Shown here piece by piece: positions 8,131-14,802 of a DNA stretch of 19,767 bases. The notes beneath the pieces were generated by a model, which was not told the DNA's origin, did not search any database, and saw only the letters and a list, made by a program, of their open reading frames with translations. Location: contig DXNX01000034.1 in assembly GCA_019413245.1 (NCBI GenBank), forward strand, positions 1 through 19,767. Direction: 5' to 3'. Both the position numbers and the translations under genes were made by a program. The DNA is from Oscillospiraceae bacterium. Its GTDB lineage: Bacteria; Bacillota; Clostridia; Oscillospirales; Ruminococcaceae. How positions within the stretch are numbered: the first letter of the stretch is position 1; each line of letters opens with the position of its first letter.

Positions 8131-8175
8131 CACCGCCCCCGGTTCCCTATGGGACCGGGGGCGGTGTGTTTTTTG
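8131..8175 (+). terminator. Intrinsic terminator of the EF-G paralogue
   Basis: CACCGCCCCCGGT pairs with ACCGGGGGCGGTG, extended by CCC/GGG after a single bulged T, and is followed by TGTTTTTTG. It begins 28 bp after the stop codon. Stem length and T run make this a convincing Rho-independent terminator. Confidence 0.92.
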
Positions 8176-8186
8176 TTGTAGAGACT

Positions 8187-8329
8187 GGCTCCCCTGTGTA
8201 AGGGGAGCTGTCAGCCGACAGGCTGACTGAAGGGTTGATAACTTGACGCCATTGCCCGTGAACGGGATATATGGCAGACTTCACAACCCCTCCGGGGCTG
8301 CGCCCCACCTCCCCTTACACAGGGGAGGC
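8187..8329. repeat. 143-bp nested palindromic (MITE/REP-like) element
   Basis: The ends are 24-bp inverted repeats (8187-8210 and 8306-8329) matching at 22 positions, and each end is itself a hairpin (CTCCCC/GGGGAG around TGTGTAA). Inside are GTCAGCC/GGCTGAC (8210-8227), a GGGTTG/CAACCC pair, GGGGC/GCCCC (8294-8305), and a central imperfect palindrome GCCATTGCCCGT/ACGGGATATATGGC near 8260. The whole element can fold on itself. It lies between the convergent EF-G and GNAT genes, where such elements usually sit. No ORF and no clear target duplication are seen. The stretch 8330-8427 after it shows nothing else. Confidence 0.75.
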
Positions 8330-8427
8330 TTCAGGCAAGATTACTGCTTACCGGGCACGCCATTCAAAGCCATGCCGTATCAGTTATGGCCCTGTAAATC
8401 CGTCACGTTTTTCCCGCGAACAGAGAT

Positions 8428-8892
8428 TCAAAGCTTTTTCACCAAGGTCAAAAAATCGTATACACCGCCATTGGACCTGCGTTTCACGATTGCGGAATCC
8501 TTGAATCCGCATGAATGGTATACTTTAATCGCCCTTTGATTAAATACTGCTACATTCAGGATGAGCTGGTCAAATTTGTAATGCTGTTCCACATACTCTA
8601 TGATTTTCTTTACAAATGGAATACCTTTGCCTTTGCCGCAAAGATCCGGCCTCATCCCGAGCCCGATTTCAATAGATTGATTTTCTTGAATCACGCAAAA
8701 GAACCCGACCAACGCACCGTTTTCCAACACCTCATAGTGGTCGTTTTGATTCCGCAAAGTTTCGTCAATAAAATCTTCGTAGTCTTCTGCATCAGCAGTC
8801 ATATCATAAAAAGAATAGATACCGTCATATTTCCATTCATTCGCAATTTCCAGCGCATTCCTTTGTGACAATGGCCTAAATACAAATTGCAT
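8428..8892 (-). CDS. GNAT-family N-acetyltransferase (second gene of pair)
   Basis: A 154-residue acetyltransferase of the GNAT fold, which transfers acetyl from acetyl-CoA to an amine. Strand 4 and the acetyl-CoA loop are IEIGLGMRPDLCGKGKGIPFV (in part, 75-94): the pyrophosphate loop keeps GKG (88-90) but has Cys85 at the usual Gln/Arg position. LNVAVFNQRAIKVYHSCGF (112-130) is the typical C-terminal motif. The ATG follows AGGAG at good spacing; upstream in-frame codons lack such a site. It starts 29 bp after the other GNAT gene, so the two are probably co-transcribed. Codon use is AT-rich compared with flanking genes, suggesting transfer. The substrate cannot be told from sequence. Confidence 0.88.
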   Translation of the reverse strand: MQFVFRPLSQRNALEIANEWKYDGIYSFYDMTADAEDYEDFIDETLRNQNDHYEVLENGALVGFFCVIQENQSIEIGLGMRPDLCGKGKGIPFVKKIIEYVEQHYKFDQLILNVAVFNQRAIKVYHSCGFKDSAIVKRRSNGGVYDFLTLVKKL

Positions 8893-8921
8893 GTCTTTCT
8901 CCTGCCAATTCAAGTTCTTCG

Positions 8922-9368
8922 TTACCGAATCACCAGCGACAGTTCGATTTCTTCTCCATCCTCTGCACCTGTCTCTGTGAATCCCTTGCATTTATACAAA
9001 CTCAACGCACGGAGATTCTCTTTGTTACAGGTCAAAGTCACTCGCTCTGAAGAACCGAAAGGCTTGGTCTTGATATAATCCAGTACCCTGTCCAGTGCGG
9101 CCTTTCCATACCCTTTTCCCTGTTCCGCCTGCTCAATCATCATGTGCCATATATCATATTCCGGGATGTCATAATCGTAAATCACCATGACATACCCAAC
9201 CATCCGGTCGTCTTCATAGATTCCGAAAGGCTGGCATTGCTCCCTATACACATACGCCTGTGCAAGGCTGCGAATCGGGTGTGAAACAAAGCGTTCCTGC
9301 TCCGGTGCAAGTTTCAGGGAAAATGCATCCATAAAGTTATCTTCTGTAATTGCTTTAAGATGAATCAT
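8922..9368 (-). CDS. GNAT-family N-acetyltransferase (polyamine-acetyltransferase-like)
   Basis: A 148-residue GNAT protein. The acetyl-CoA loop is QGKGYG (83-88), with IWHMMIE before it and NLRALSLYKCKGF (118-130) after it. The general plan (IKAVTxDN-like N-terminus, GxYxDDxxVGYxM, DGEEIELSLVI end) resembles spermine/spermidine acetyltransferases such as BltD, but this is a resemblance and not an assignment. The ATG at 9366-9368 has GGAGG 6 bp upstream; the ATG 12 bp earlier overlaps that site and is unlikely. It is the first gene of the GNAT pair and lies about 90 bp downstream of a minus-strand terminator hairpin. It is AT-rich relative to its surroundings. Confidence 0.88.
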   Translation of the reverse strand: MIHLKAITEDNFMDAFSLKLAPEQERFVSHPIRSLAQAYVYREQCQPFGIYEDDRMVGYVMVIYDYDIPEYDIWHMMIEQAEQGKGYGKAALDRVLDYIKTKPFGSSERVTLTCNKENLRALSLYKCKGFTETGAEDGEEIELSLVIR

Positions 9369-9454
9369 AAAATCCTCCATAAATCAAGCCAACTTACTCG
9401 ACAAGCGGTTTTTGTTTGAATATCCATGGAGAACAGAAGATCACACCAAAAAGC

Positions 9455-9486
9455 AAACAAAAAAGCCGTGGCTGACAAACCACGGC
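9455..9486 (-). terminator. Minus-strand intrinsic terminator upstream of the GNAT pair
   Basis: GCCGTGG pairs with CCACGGC (9465-9471 and 9480-9486) over an 8-nt loop, followed on the minus strand by CTTTTTTG. It lies 21 bp after the 20-codon ORF and about 90 bp before the first GNAT start. It may simply end upstream transcripts, or act as an attenuator of the GNAT operon. Confidence 0.75.
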
Positions 9487-9507
9487 AAAAGAAATTTCAT
9501 GAAAAAC

Positions 9508-9570
9508 TTATAGTGCAACCGAGGTCCTCCAAAAACATTCAGCTTTCCTATTGATTCTGCTGTTTTTCAT
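9508..9570 (-). CDS. 20-residue ORF (leader peptide or gene stub)
   Basis: The peptide MKNSRINRKAECFWRTSVAL has a GAGGTG ribosome binding site 7 nt before its ATG and ends just before the terminator hairpin at 9486. Its SD region (CGAGGT, 9579-9584) is complementary to ACCTCG near its own 3' end (9520-9525). It could be a regulatory leader peptide, or the stub of a gene whose rest was deleted: its start overlaps the end of another open frame (9548-9672), as in a compact operon. I do not recognise it. Confidence 0.35.
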   Translation of the reverse strand: MKNSRINRKAECFWRTSVAL

Positions 9571-9672
9571 AATGAAGCACCTCGCTTTCTATCAATTTTA
9601 TATCATCATAATCCCTATCGCTGACAATGTCAATAACAGGTTTATGATTCCCGCTATATGCCCTCCGTACAA
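9548..9672 (-). pseudogene. C-terminal remnant of an unknown gene
   Basis: A minus-strand frame without a start reads ...AYSGNHKPVIDIVSD, then RDYDDIKLIESEVLHYE, and ends KQQNQ-stop at 9548. The composition (Asp/Glu/Lys/Ile-rich, well-formed codons) looks like real protein, is AT-rich, and begins abruptly next to the GC-rich end of trxB. Its end overlaps the start of the 20-codon ORF. I read it as the tail of a truncated foreign gene; the family is not recognised, and a chance open frame is not excluded. Confidence 0.35.
9605..9633 (-). promoter_or_regulatory. Near-consensus promoter upstream of the GNAT leader
   Basis: On the minus strand TTGACA (9628-9633) and TATGAT (9605-9610) are 17 bp apart, one base from the full sigma-A consensus. 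A transcript would start near 9598 and run through the 20-codon ORF, the terminator hairpin and, by read-through, the two GNAT genes. It also lies inside the presumed gene remnant, so chance is possible. Confidence 0.6.
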
Positions 9673-9693
9673 GGCAAGCGCCGGAGAAGCGCC

Positions 9694-10626
9694 TTACTCC
9701 TCCACCCCTGCCAGGTACTCCTGGGCAAAGTGCACGGCCACGGCGCCGTCGGCGGTGGCGGTGACTACCTGGCGCACCGCCTTGGCGCGGGCGTCGCCTA
9801 CCGCAAAGACACCGGGCAGATTGGTGCGGGTGGTTTCGTCGGCGTCAAAATAGCCGGCGGCATCGCACTGTACCTGGTCCCGGAACAGCTGAGTGTCCGG
9901 CACGCGGCCGATGGCGGCAAACACGCCCTCGCAGGGCAGTTCCCGGATGGCGCCGGTGTGCACGTCCTCCACTTTCAAAGCGCACAGGCGGCCGTCCTCG
10001 CCCTGCACCAGCTCCGCCGGGCGGGCATTCCAGACGATCTCCACGCCGCTGTTTTCCAGGGCTTTCACGTTGGGCGCCGGCGCGCGCAGTTCGTCCCGGC
10101 GATGCACCAGATACACCTTTTTGCACAGGTTGGCCAGATGCAGCGCATCCCCCACCGCCGTGTTGCCGCCGCCCACGACCACCACGGTCTTGCCGCGGTA
10201 GAGCATGCCGTCACAGGCGGCACAGTAGCCCATGCCCCGGCCCAGCAGCTCCTTTTCGTTGGGCAGGCCCAGCGGACGGGGGGATGCCCCCGGTGCCAGC
10301 ACCACCGTGCGGGCCAGCACCTCGCCGCTGTCGGTCTGCAGGTGCTTCACCTCCCCGGTCAGGTCGGCGCTCATAAGCTGGGTATAGCGGAATTCCGCCC
10401 CTGCCCGCTCGGCTCCCTGGCGCATCAGGTCGCCCAGGGAATACCCGTCCAGCCCTTCGGGGAAGCCAGGATAGTTCTCAATGAGGGGGGAGTCGGCCAT
10501 CTGGCCGCCCGCCGCCAGTTTTTCCAGCAGAACGGTTTTCAGGCCTGCGCGGGCGCCGTACAGGGCAGCCGTGCAGCCGCCGGGGCCGCCGCCCACAACG
10601 GCCATATCATAAATCATTTCACTCAT
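9694..10626 (-). CDS. trxB: Thioredoxin reductase
   Basis: A 310-residue FAD/NADPH disulfide reductase that reduces thioredoxin in the cytosol. Seen in order: the FAD-binding VVGGGPGG (10-17), the redox-active CAACDG with Cys135 and Cys138, the NADPH-binding VVGGGNTAVGDAL (150-162), HRR at 175-177, and the C-terminal FAVGDAR...RQVVTATADG (274-294). The length is standard. The active site is CAAC rather than the more common CATC, within family variation. The chosen ATG has AGGAGAT about 9 bp upstream; a start 24 bp earlier has no such site. It has its own promoter and follows the amidase terminator, so it is probably monocistronic. No thioredoxin gene is adjacent. Confidence 0.95.
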   Translation of the reverse strand: MSEMIYDMAVVGGGPGGCTAALYGARAGLKTVLLEKLAAGGQMADSPLIENYPGFPEGLDGYSLGDLMRQGAERAGAEFRYTQLMSADLTGEVKHLQTDSGEVLARTVVLAPGASPRPLGLPNEKELLGRGMGYCAACDGMLYRGKTVVVVGGGNTAVGDALHLANLCKKVYLVHRRDELRAPAPNVKALENSGVEIVWNARPAELVQGEDGRLCALKVEDVHTGAIRELPCEGVFAAIGRVPDTQLFRDQVQCDAAGYFDADETTRTNLPGVFAVGDARAKAVRQVVTATADGAVAVHFAQEYLAGVEE

Positions 10627-10676
10627 GGTCAAAATCTCCTTGCCGGCCACCCATTCCTTCGGGCGGCCTGTATCTC

Positions 10677-10705
10677 AATATACCATATATAGGGTCCCTT
10701 GTCGA
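10677..10705 (-). promoter_or_regulatory. Promoter of trxB
   Basis: On the minus strand TCGACA (10700-10705) and TATATT (10677-10682) are 17 bp apart; both hexamers match the consensus at five of six positions. The start would be near 10670, about 45 nt before the trxB ATG. Confidence 0.75.
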
Positions 10706-10747
10706 GAGTTTGCCCAATTGACACAGCCTTTTTCACGCAGCACAAAG

Positions 10748-10783
10748 AAAAGCCCTCCGTGTTGTCCGTCACGGAGGGCTTTT
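10748..10783 (-). terminator. Terminator of the amidase gene (bidirectional shape)
   Basis: A perfect 14-bp stem (AAAAGCCCTCCGTG with CACGGAGGGCTTTT) around an 8-nt loop. T runs form on either strand, but only the minus-strand amidase transcript arrives here. It separates the amidase from trxB. Confidence 0.93.
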
Positions 10784-10850
10784 GCCGGGGATGATTGGGG
10801 GCTCTCCCCGGCCACACAGAAAAAGAAGCGCGTTGCGCGGGAATGGCGTT

Positions 10851-11834
10851 TTACTGGTTGGGTTCCAGCCCGAACCAGCTGCAGATAGCCTGATAGTACA
10901 GCCTGGCGGCCGTCTGGCAGCCGTCCTCATCACCCAGCAGGTCCACATCCGCGCTGTTGGTGATGAAACACTGTTCCGACAGCACCGCCGGGCAGGCGGC
11001 ATACTCCAGAATCCCGAAGGTGGGGTCATCATGGACGGAGGTATCATCGGATTCATACAGCAGCTTTTCGTTGTCGTCGCCGTAATATATGTATCGCACA
11101 CCGTCCAGGCCCCGCAGCCGCTGACCCAGGCTTCCGAACTCCTGGGTCAGGCACTGGGCAAAGCGCAGGCTCTCGTCATGGTCGGTGCTGCCGGGCGGGA
11201 TGGGATAACACTCGTACCCGGAGGTACTGGCTGCGGAATCGGAATTGCCGTGGATGGACAGCAGCAGCTGGGCGCCCTGGTCGTTGGCACGCTGGGCGCG
11301 CTCACTGGGCTTGATGCGGGCGCAGTCGGGGTTCTGGCTTTCCTCTTCGGTGATGGTCAGATAGGGATCGAACCGACCGTCTGCCTCCAGCAGGTCCACC
11401 AGGTCGTTGGCGGTGCGCCAGGTCATCTCATATTCTCCGAACCCTGGCCCCTCCGACCCGCGGTCCACCCCGCCGTGGCCGGGGTCAATAGCCACCACCG
11501 GCAGCTGTTCGGCCGGAGCAGCAACGGCCTTGGCTGTGGCCGAGGTATCGGCGGGCGGCGCGGCCGGTTCCTTTGCCAGGAGGCGTTCCACGCAGGGCAC
11601 CAGGAACAGCACCACCGCAGCGGCCACACAAACCAGCGCCGCCAGCACACCCAGGCGCGCCAGATGCCGGGCACGGCGACGGCGGCGGCGCATGGCATAC
11701 CAGTCCTGCGGGCGGTGGGCGGATTGTCCGGGGCGAACGGCTCCCGCCGTGTTGGGGGTACGGCGGGCCGCTGTTGCCTGCGGGCGGCGGTATTGGATCT
11801 TGCTTGTATGGGTCATGGGCTCCTGGCGGGGCAT
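10851..11834 (-). CDS. Membrane-anchored N-acetylmuramoyl-L-alanine amidase (Amidase_3)
   Basis: A 327-residue zinc amidase that cleaves the MurNAc-L-Ala bond of peptidoglycan. There is an Arg-rich cytosolic N-terminus (RRRRRRAR near 49-56), one membrane helix (about 58-82), an Ala/Pro linker, then the Amidase_3 domain (about 112-325). Zinc ligands are visible as DPGHGG (His120), Glu134 or Glu136 in GEYEMTW, and SIHGN (His195). The catalytic Glu is Glu287 in VLSEQCFITN. The N-terminal membrane anchor would place the enzyme outside the cell facing the wall. The ATG at 11832-11834 is preceded by GAGG at 8 bp; a GTG 9 bp earlier and an ATG 18 bp later are less likely. In spore-formers such enzymes include CwlD and daughter-cell separation amidases; which one cannot be said. 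Confidence 0.92.
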   Translation of the reverse strand: MPRQEPMTHTSKIQYRRPQATAARRTPNTAGAVRPGQSAHRPQDWYAMRRRRRRARHLARLGVLAALVCVAAAVVLFLVPCVERLLAKEPAAPPADTSATAKAVAAPAEQLPVVAIDPGHGGVDRGSEGPGFGEYEMTWRTANDLVDLLEADGRFDPYLTITEEESQNPDCARIKPSERAQRANDQGAQLLLSIHGNSDSAASTSGYECYPIPPGSTDHDESLRFAQCLTQEFGSLGQRLRGLDGVRYIYYGDDNEKLLYESDDTSVHDDPTFGILEYAACPAVLSEQCFITNSADVDLLGDEDGCQTAARLYYQAICSWFGLEPNQ

Positions 11835-11897
11835 GGAGGTCACCTCTTTTGCACTTCCTTTGCCGGTTCCTGCGGGAAGACCCGCGCTGTGATTGGT

Positions 11898-11903
11898 ATT
11901 ATA
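11898..11903 (-). promoter_or_regulatory. Perfect TATAAT upstream of the amidase
   Basis: TATAAT occurs on the minus strand 63 bp before the amidase ATG. The sequence 17 bp upstream (ACAAGT) is not a convincing -35. It is the best promoter candidate in this spacer; the remainder of 11904-12054 shows no gene. Confidence 0.4.
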
Positions 11904-12054
11904 CGGTCCACTTGTGTCCGACTTGTTTCCTTTTGTGACAAAATAGCAGAACCTTCTATCTATTCAGTGGCATTTTGCGGGCCGATGTTACAGCTTTTTT
12001 GCCGTTTCACCCATCAAGACGCTTTTCCCCGCCGGAAAATCACACTCACCCAAA

Positions 12055-12087
12055 CAAAAACAGGACCGATGCAAAAAGCACCGGTCC
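12055..12087 (-). terminator. Terminator of the GGDEF gene
   Basis: On the minus strand GGACCGGTGC pairs with GCATCGGTCC (one G-U) over a TTTTT loop, followed by TGTTTTTG. It starts 24 bp after the diguanylate cyclase stop codon. Confidence 0.88.
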
Positions 12088-12111
12088 GGCTGTTATATCC
12101 GTATTCTGTTG

Positions 12112-13071
12112 TCAGATGGTAGAGGTATACACGCAGCAGGCATTCTTTCCCTTGTGCTTGGCGGCATACAGGGCTTCGTCCGCCCTCTGGTACAAATCGC
12201 GCACCGTGTCGTCCGGCAGCTTGTTGGCAACGCCGATGGAGATGTGCACCGGACGGCCAATGGTCGCCCCGGCGCTCTCATTGATTTTGCTGATGATACG
12301 CTCGGCAATGCGCACGGCGATCTCGTCCGTGGAAACGCCCGGGCAGAATGCAGCAAATTCATCACCGCCCACGCGCCCCAGAACATCAATGCGGCGGGTG
12401 GCTTCATGCAGCAGCCGCCCCACCTGTTTCAGGACCTCATCCCCGGCCAGATGGCCGTAAGTGTCATTGATCTGTTTGAAGTCATCCAGATCCAGCACCA
12501 TCAGATACGCCGGTCCCTCGTTCAGTTTCTTCTCACACTGCTCAAAGAACGCACGATGGTTGTACAGCCCCGTCACCGGGTCGGAGTTGGCCAGCTCGGC
12601 CATGCGGGCCGCCAGCCGCTGGGTTTCCCGTATCCGTTCGCTGAGCGTCTTGGGATAGAATTCGCCGTAGGCCTGCTCCTTATACGGCACCGACTGATGG
12701 ATGTGTACGATCTTCCATTCGTCGCCCCGTTTGGCATACACCACACTGAACCGCACATCCATGTCCATACCGGCATCATTTTCGGCGTCCCGGATGTGGA
12801 ACCCGCCGTACACCAGATGAGACTCCGGCTCGATAGCGCATTCCTGATACCATTCATCCAACAGTGCAAAGGTAATGTCCTCCGTCTGCCGGCATTCATC
12901 CTCCAGGGCTTCCAACAGTTTTTCGCCGGAAGTATAAAACTCATGCTTCCCGGTCCCGATCACCACACAGGCCGGGTCAATCAGCGGAAACAGGCGGGAA
13001 AAGTCTTCGGGTGTGCGGTGAAAGACATAAATGTGCCACAGTTGTCGGGTCATTCCGCAAAAATCTGTCAT
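12112..13071 (-). CDS. Diguanylate cyclase with N-terminal SnoaL-like domain
   Basis: A 319-residue protein. The C-terminal half (about 163-317) is a GGDEF domain that makes cyclic di-GMP from two GTP. The catalytic GGDEF is intact at 235-239, preceded by DPVTGLYN and LDLDDFKQINDTYGH. An RRID sequence (226-229), five residues before it, fits the RxxD inhibitory site for product feedback. Residues about 5-130 (FVHRTPEDF-like start, VVIGTGKHE, VRFSVVYAKRGDEWKIVHIHQS) match the SnoaL/NTF2-like fold, a small-ligand or dimerisation domain. A helix at 140-162 links them. There is no membrane segment, so a soluble sensor-cyclase is likely. The ATG follows GGAGGAG; an upstream GTG overlaps that site. 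It has its own promoter and terminator. The ligand is unknown. Confidence 0.93.
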   Translation of the reverse strand: MTDFCGMTRQLWHIYVFHRTPEDFSRLFPLIDPACVVIGTGKHEFYTSGEKLLEALEDECRQTEDITFALLDEWYQECAIEPESHLVYGGFHIRDAENDAGMDMDVRFSVVYAKRGDEWKIVHIHQSVPYKEQAYGEFYPKTLSERIRETQRLAARMAELANSDPVTGLYNHRAFFEQCEKKLNEGPAYLMVLDLDDFKQINDTYGHLAGDEVLKQVGRLLHEATRRIDVLGRVGGDEFAAFCPGVSTDEIAVRIAERIISKINESAGATIGRPVHISIGVANKLPDDTVRDLYQRADEALYAAKHKGKNACCVYTSTI

Positions 13072-13126
13072 GAACCGGGTCTCCTCCACCGCAAAAAAAT
13101 CAATATCTTTTCTTTAATTTATCTTA

Positions 13127-13155
13127 ATTATGGTGGATTCCTGCGCCAATGTCAA
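13127..13155 (-). promoter_or_regulatory. Promoter of the GGDEF gene
   Basis: On the minus strand a perfect TTGACA (13150-13155) and CATAAT (13127-13132) are 17 bp apart, just beyond the enolase terminator. The AT-rich leader of about 50 nt has no obvious structure. Confidence 0.8.
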
Positions 13156-13178
13156 GGCGAATCCTGTCGTTTTCACAC

Positions 13179-13219
13179 AAAAAAAACGGACCTGTCCGCC
13201 GCACAGCAGGACAGGTCCG
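13179..13219 (-). terminator. Terminator of eno
   Basis: A perfect 11-bp stem (CGGACCTGTCC with GGACAGGTCCG; 13187-13197 and 13209-13219) followed on the minus strand by eight T residues. It starts 20 bp after the enolase stop. Confidence 0.95.
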
Positions 13220-13238
13220 GAAAGGAATGTGTTTTTGG

Positions 13239-14534
13239 TCAGTGTACAACGCCGAAAGCACCGAAGCCGGGATACACCGCCGCGGCTCCCAGCTGTTCCT
13301 CAATGCGCAGCAGCCGGTTGTACTTGGCCACCCGCTCGCTGCGGCTGGGAGCGCCGGTCTTGATCTGGCAGGTGTTCAGGGCAACGGCCAGGTCCGCGAT
13401 GGTGGTGTCCTCGGTCTCACCGGAACGGTGGGAGGAAATGGCCGTGTACCCGGCCTTGTGGGCCATCTTGATGGCTTCCAGCGTCTCGGACACCGAGCCG
13501 ATCTGGTTGAGCTTGATGAGGATGGAGTTGCCGCAGCCCAGCGCAATGCCCTTGGCCAGGCGTTCGGTGTTGGTGACAAAGAGGTCATCCCCCACCAGCT
13601 GGACCTTGCCGCCCAGTTCCCTGGTCAGCAGCTGCCAGCCTTCCCAGTCCTCCTCATCCAGGCCGTCCTCCAGGGACCAGATGGGATATTTTTCGGTCAG
13701 ATCCTTCCAGTGGGCCACCAGCTCGGCGGAGGTGTAGGTCTTGCCGCACTTGGGCAGCTTGTACTCGCCCTTGGTGCCGCTTTTCCACTCGCTGGCAGCA
13801 GCGTCCATGGCCAGCACAAAGTCCTTGCCGGGGGTGTAGCCCGCCTGTTCGATGGCTTCCAGGATGGCCTGGATGGCTTCTTCATCGCTGGACAGGTCGG
13901 GGGCAAAGCCGCCCTCATCCCCCACGGCGGTGGCCAGGCCCCGGCTCTTGAGCAGGGCCTGCAGGGCGTGGAAGACCTCGGTGCAGGCGCGCAGGCCCTC
14001 GGAGAAGGAGGGCAGACCGGCAGGCATGATCATGAATTCCTGCACGTCCACCGTATTGGCCGCGTGGGCGCCGCCGTTGAGAATGTTCATCATAGGCACC
14101 GGCAGCCGGTTGGCGTTGACACCGCCCAGAAAGCGGTACAGCGGAAGGTCCAGCGCCGTGGCGGCAGCCCGGGCGCAGGCGATGGACACCGCCAGAATGG
14201 CGTTGGCGCCGAGGTTGGATTTATCCTTGGTGCCGTCGGCGGCGATCATGGCCGCGTCGACGGCATAGATGTCCGAAGCGTCCATCCCGGTGAGGGCGTC
14301 GTTGATGACGGTGTTGATGTTCTTTACCGCCTTGGTCACCCCCTTGCCGCCGTAGCGGGACTTGTCCCCGTCCCGCAGCTCCAGGGCCTCGAACTCGCCG
14401 GTGGAAGCGCCGCTGGGGGCTGCGCCCCGGCCCACGGTGCCGTCGGACAGGCGGACTTCCGCCTCCACGGTGGGGTTGCCCCGGGAGTCGATGATCTGAC
14501 GGCCCAAGACCTTTTCTATAGTGAGGTGTTTCAT
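13239..14534 (-). CDS. eno: Enolase (phosphopyruvate hydratase)
   Basis: A 431-residue, full-length enolase that converts 2-phosphoglycerate to phosphoenolpyruvate in glycolysis, with Mg. Seen in order: DSRGNPTVE near the N-terminus, the mobile loop GAPSGASTGEFEALELRD, DVQEFMIMP, GDEGGFAPDL with the general-acid region Glu, the metal ligands in AMDAAASE, SLEDGLDEEDW and GDDLFVTN, the catalytic Lys in IKLNQIGSVSET, and SHRSGETED. Nothing is missing. The ATG is preceded by GGAAGG. It is monocistronic with its own promoter; an inverted repeat covers the predicted transcription start. Together with gap it is the second lower-glycolysis gene in this window. Confidence 0.98.
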   Translation of the reverse strand: MKHLTIEKVLGRQIIDSRGNPTVEAEVRLSDGTVGRGAAPSGASTGEFEALELRDGDKSRYGGKGVTKAVKNINTVINDALTGMDASDIYAVDAAMIAADGTKDKSNLGANAILAVSIACARAAATALDLPLYRFLGGVNANRLPVPMMNILNGGAHAANTVDVQEFMIMPAGLPSFSEGLRACTEVFHALQALLKSRGLATAVGDEGGFAPDLSSDEEAIQAILEAIEQAGYTPGKDFVLAMDAAASEWKSGTKGEYKLPKCGKTYTSAELVAHWKDLTEKYPIWSLEDGLDEEDWEGWQLLTRELGGKVQLVGDDLFVTNTERLAKGIALGCGNSILIKLNQIGSVSETLEAIKMAHKAGYTAISSHRSGETEDTTIADLAVALNTCQIKTGAPSRSERVAKYNRLLRIEEQLGAAAVYPGFGAFGVVH

Positions 14535-14592
14535 TGGTGTACCTTCCTTTCCTGAACGCCCGCCTGTTTTTGAAGGCGAGCGATAGCGCTTA

Positions 14593-14614
14593 TTAGTTAG
14601 TTATGTCTAACTAA
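14593..14614. promoter_or_regulatory. Inverted repeat at the eno transcription start (operator or 5' stem)
   Basis: TTAGTTAG (14593-14600) and CTAACTAA (14607-14614) are perfect inverted repeats around TTATGT. They begin 5 bp past the -10 of the eno promoter, so they cover about +1 to +20. As DNA this is the position and symmetry of a repressor operator; as RNA it would be an 8-bp stem at the very 5' end. The regulator is unknown. Confidence 0.55.
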
Positions 14615-14618
14615 CCGC

Positions 14619-14647
14619 AGTATACCCGATTTTGCCGCAGGATGCAA
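14619..14647 (-). promoter_or_regulatory. Promoter of eno
   Basis: On the minus strand TTGCAT (14642-14647) and TATACT (14619-14624) are 17 bp apart. The start is predicted near 14612, giving a leader of about 80 nt. Confidence 0.78.
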
Positions 14648-14715
14648 CCCCTGCACAAAAATTTTGGGCGGGAAGGGCGTGGTTTATGCGCAAGGCAGGC
14701 AATCTTTGGCTTTGC

Positions 14716-14760
14716 TTATACAAATTCCCCGGCGCGGAAACCTTCACGCCGGGGAATTTT
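14716..14760 (-). terminator. Terminator of the lipoprotein operon
   Basis: A perfect 13-bp stem (AAATTCCCCGGCG, 14722-14734, with CGCCGGGGAATTT, 14747-14759), with AATTTGT following on the minus strand. It starts about 43 bp after the lipoprotein stop. A small GGCCAGC/GCTGGCC palindrome lies between. The rest of 14535-14715 is the eno promoter and leader. Confidence 0.88.
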
Positions 14761-14802
14761 CTGTTTGTATCATATGGCAGGCCAGCAGCTGGCCCAGTGG
14801 GT

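Noticed and set aside
8187..8329. CRISPR-like or tRNA-like interpretation of the palindromic repeat
   Set aside because: There is no spacer-repeat periodicity and the folds do not give a tRNA cloverleaf; it is a single nested palindrome.
14417..14430. GGGGGCTGCGCCCC inside eno, shared with the 8187-8329 repeat
   Set aside because: It is only a short GC palindrome encoding part of the conserved enolase loop; the rest of the repeat is absent, so it is chance.
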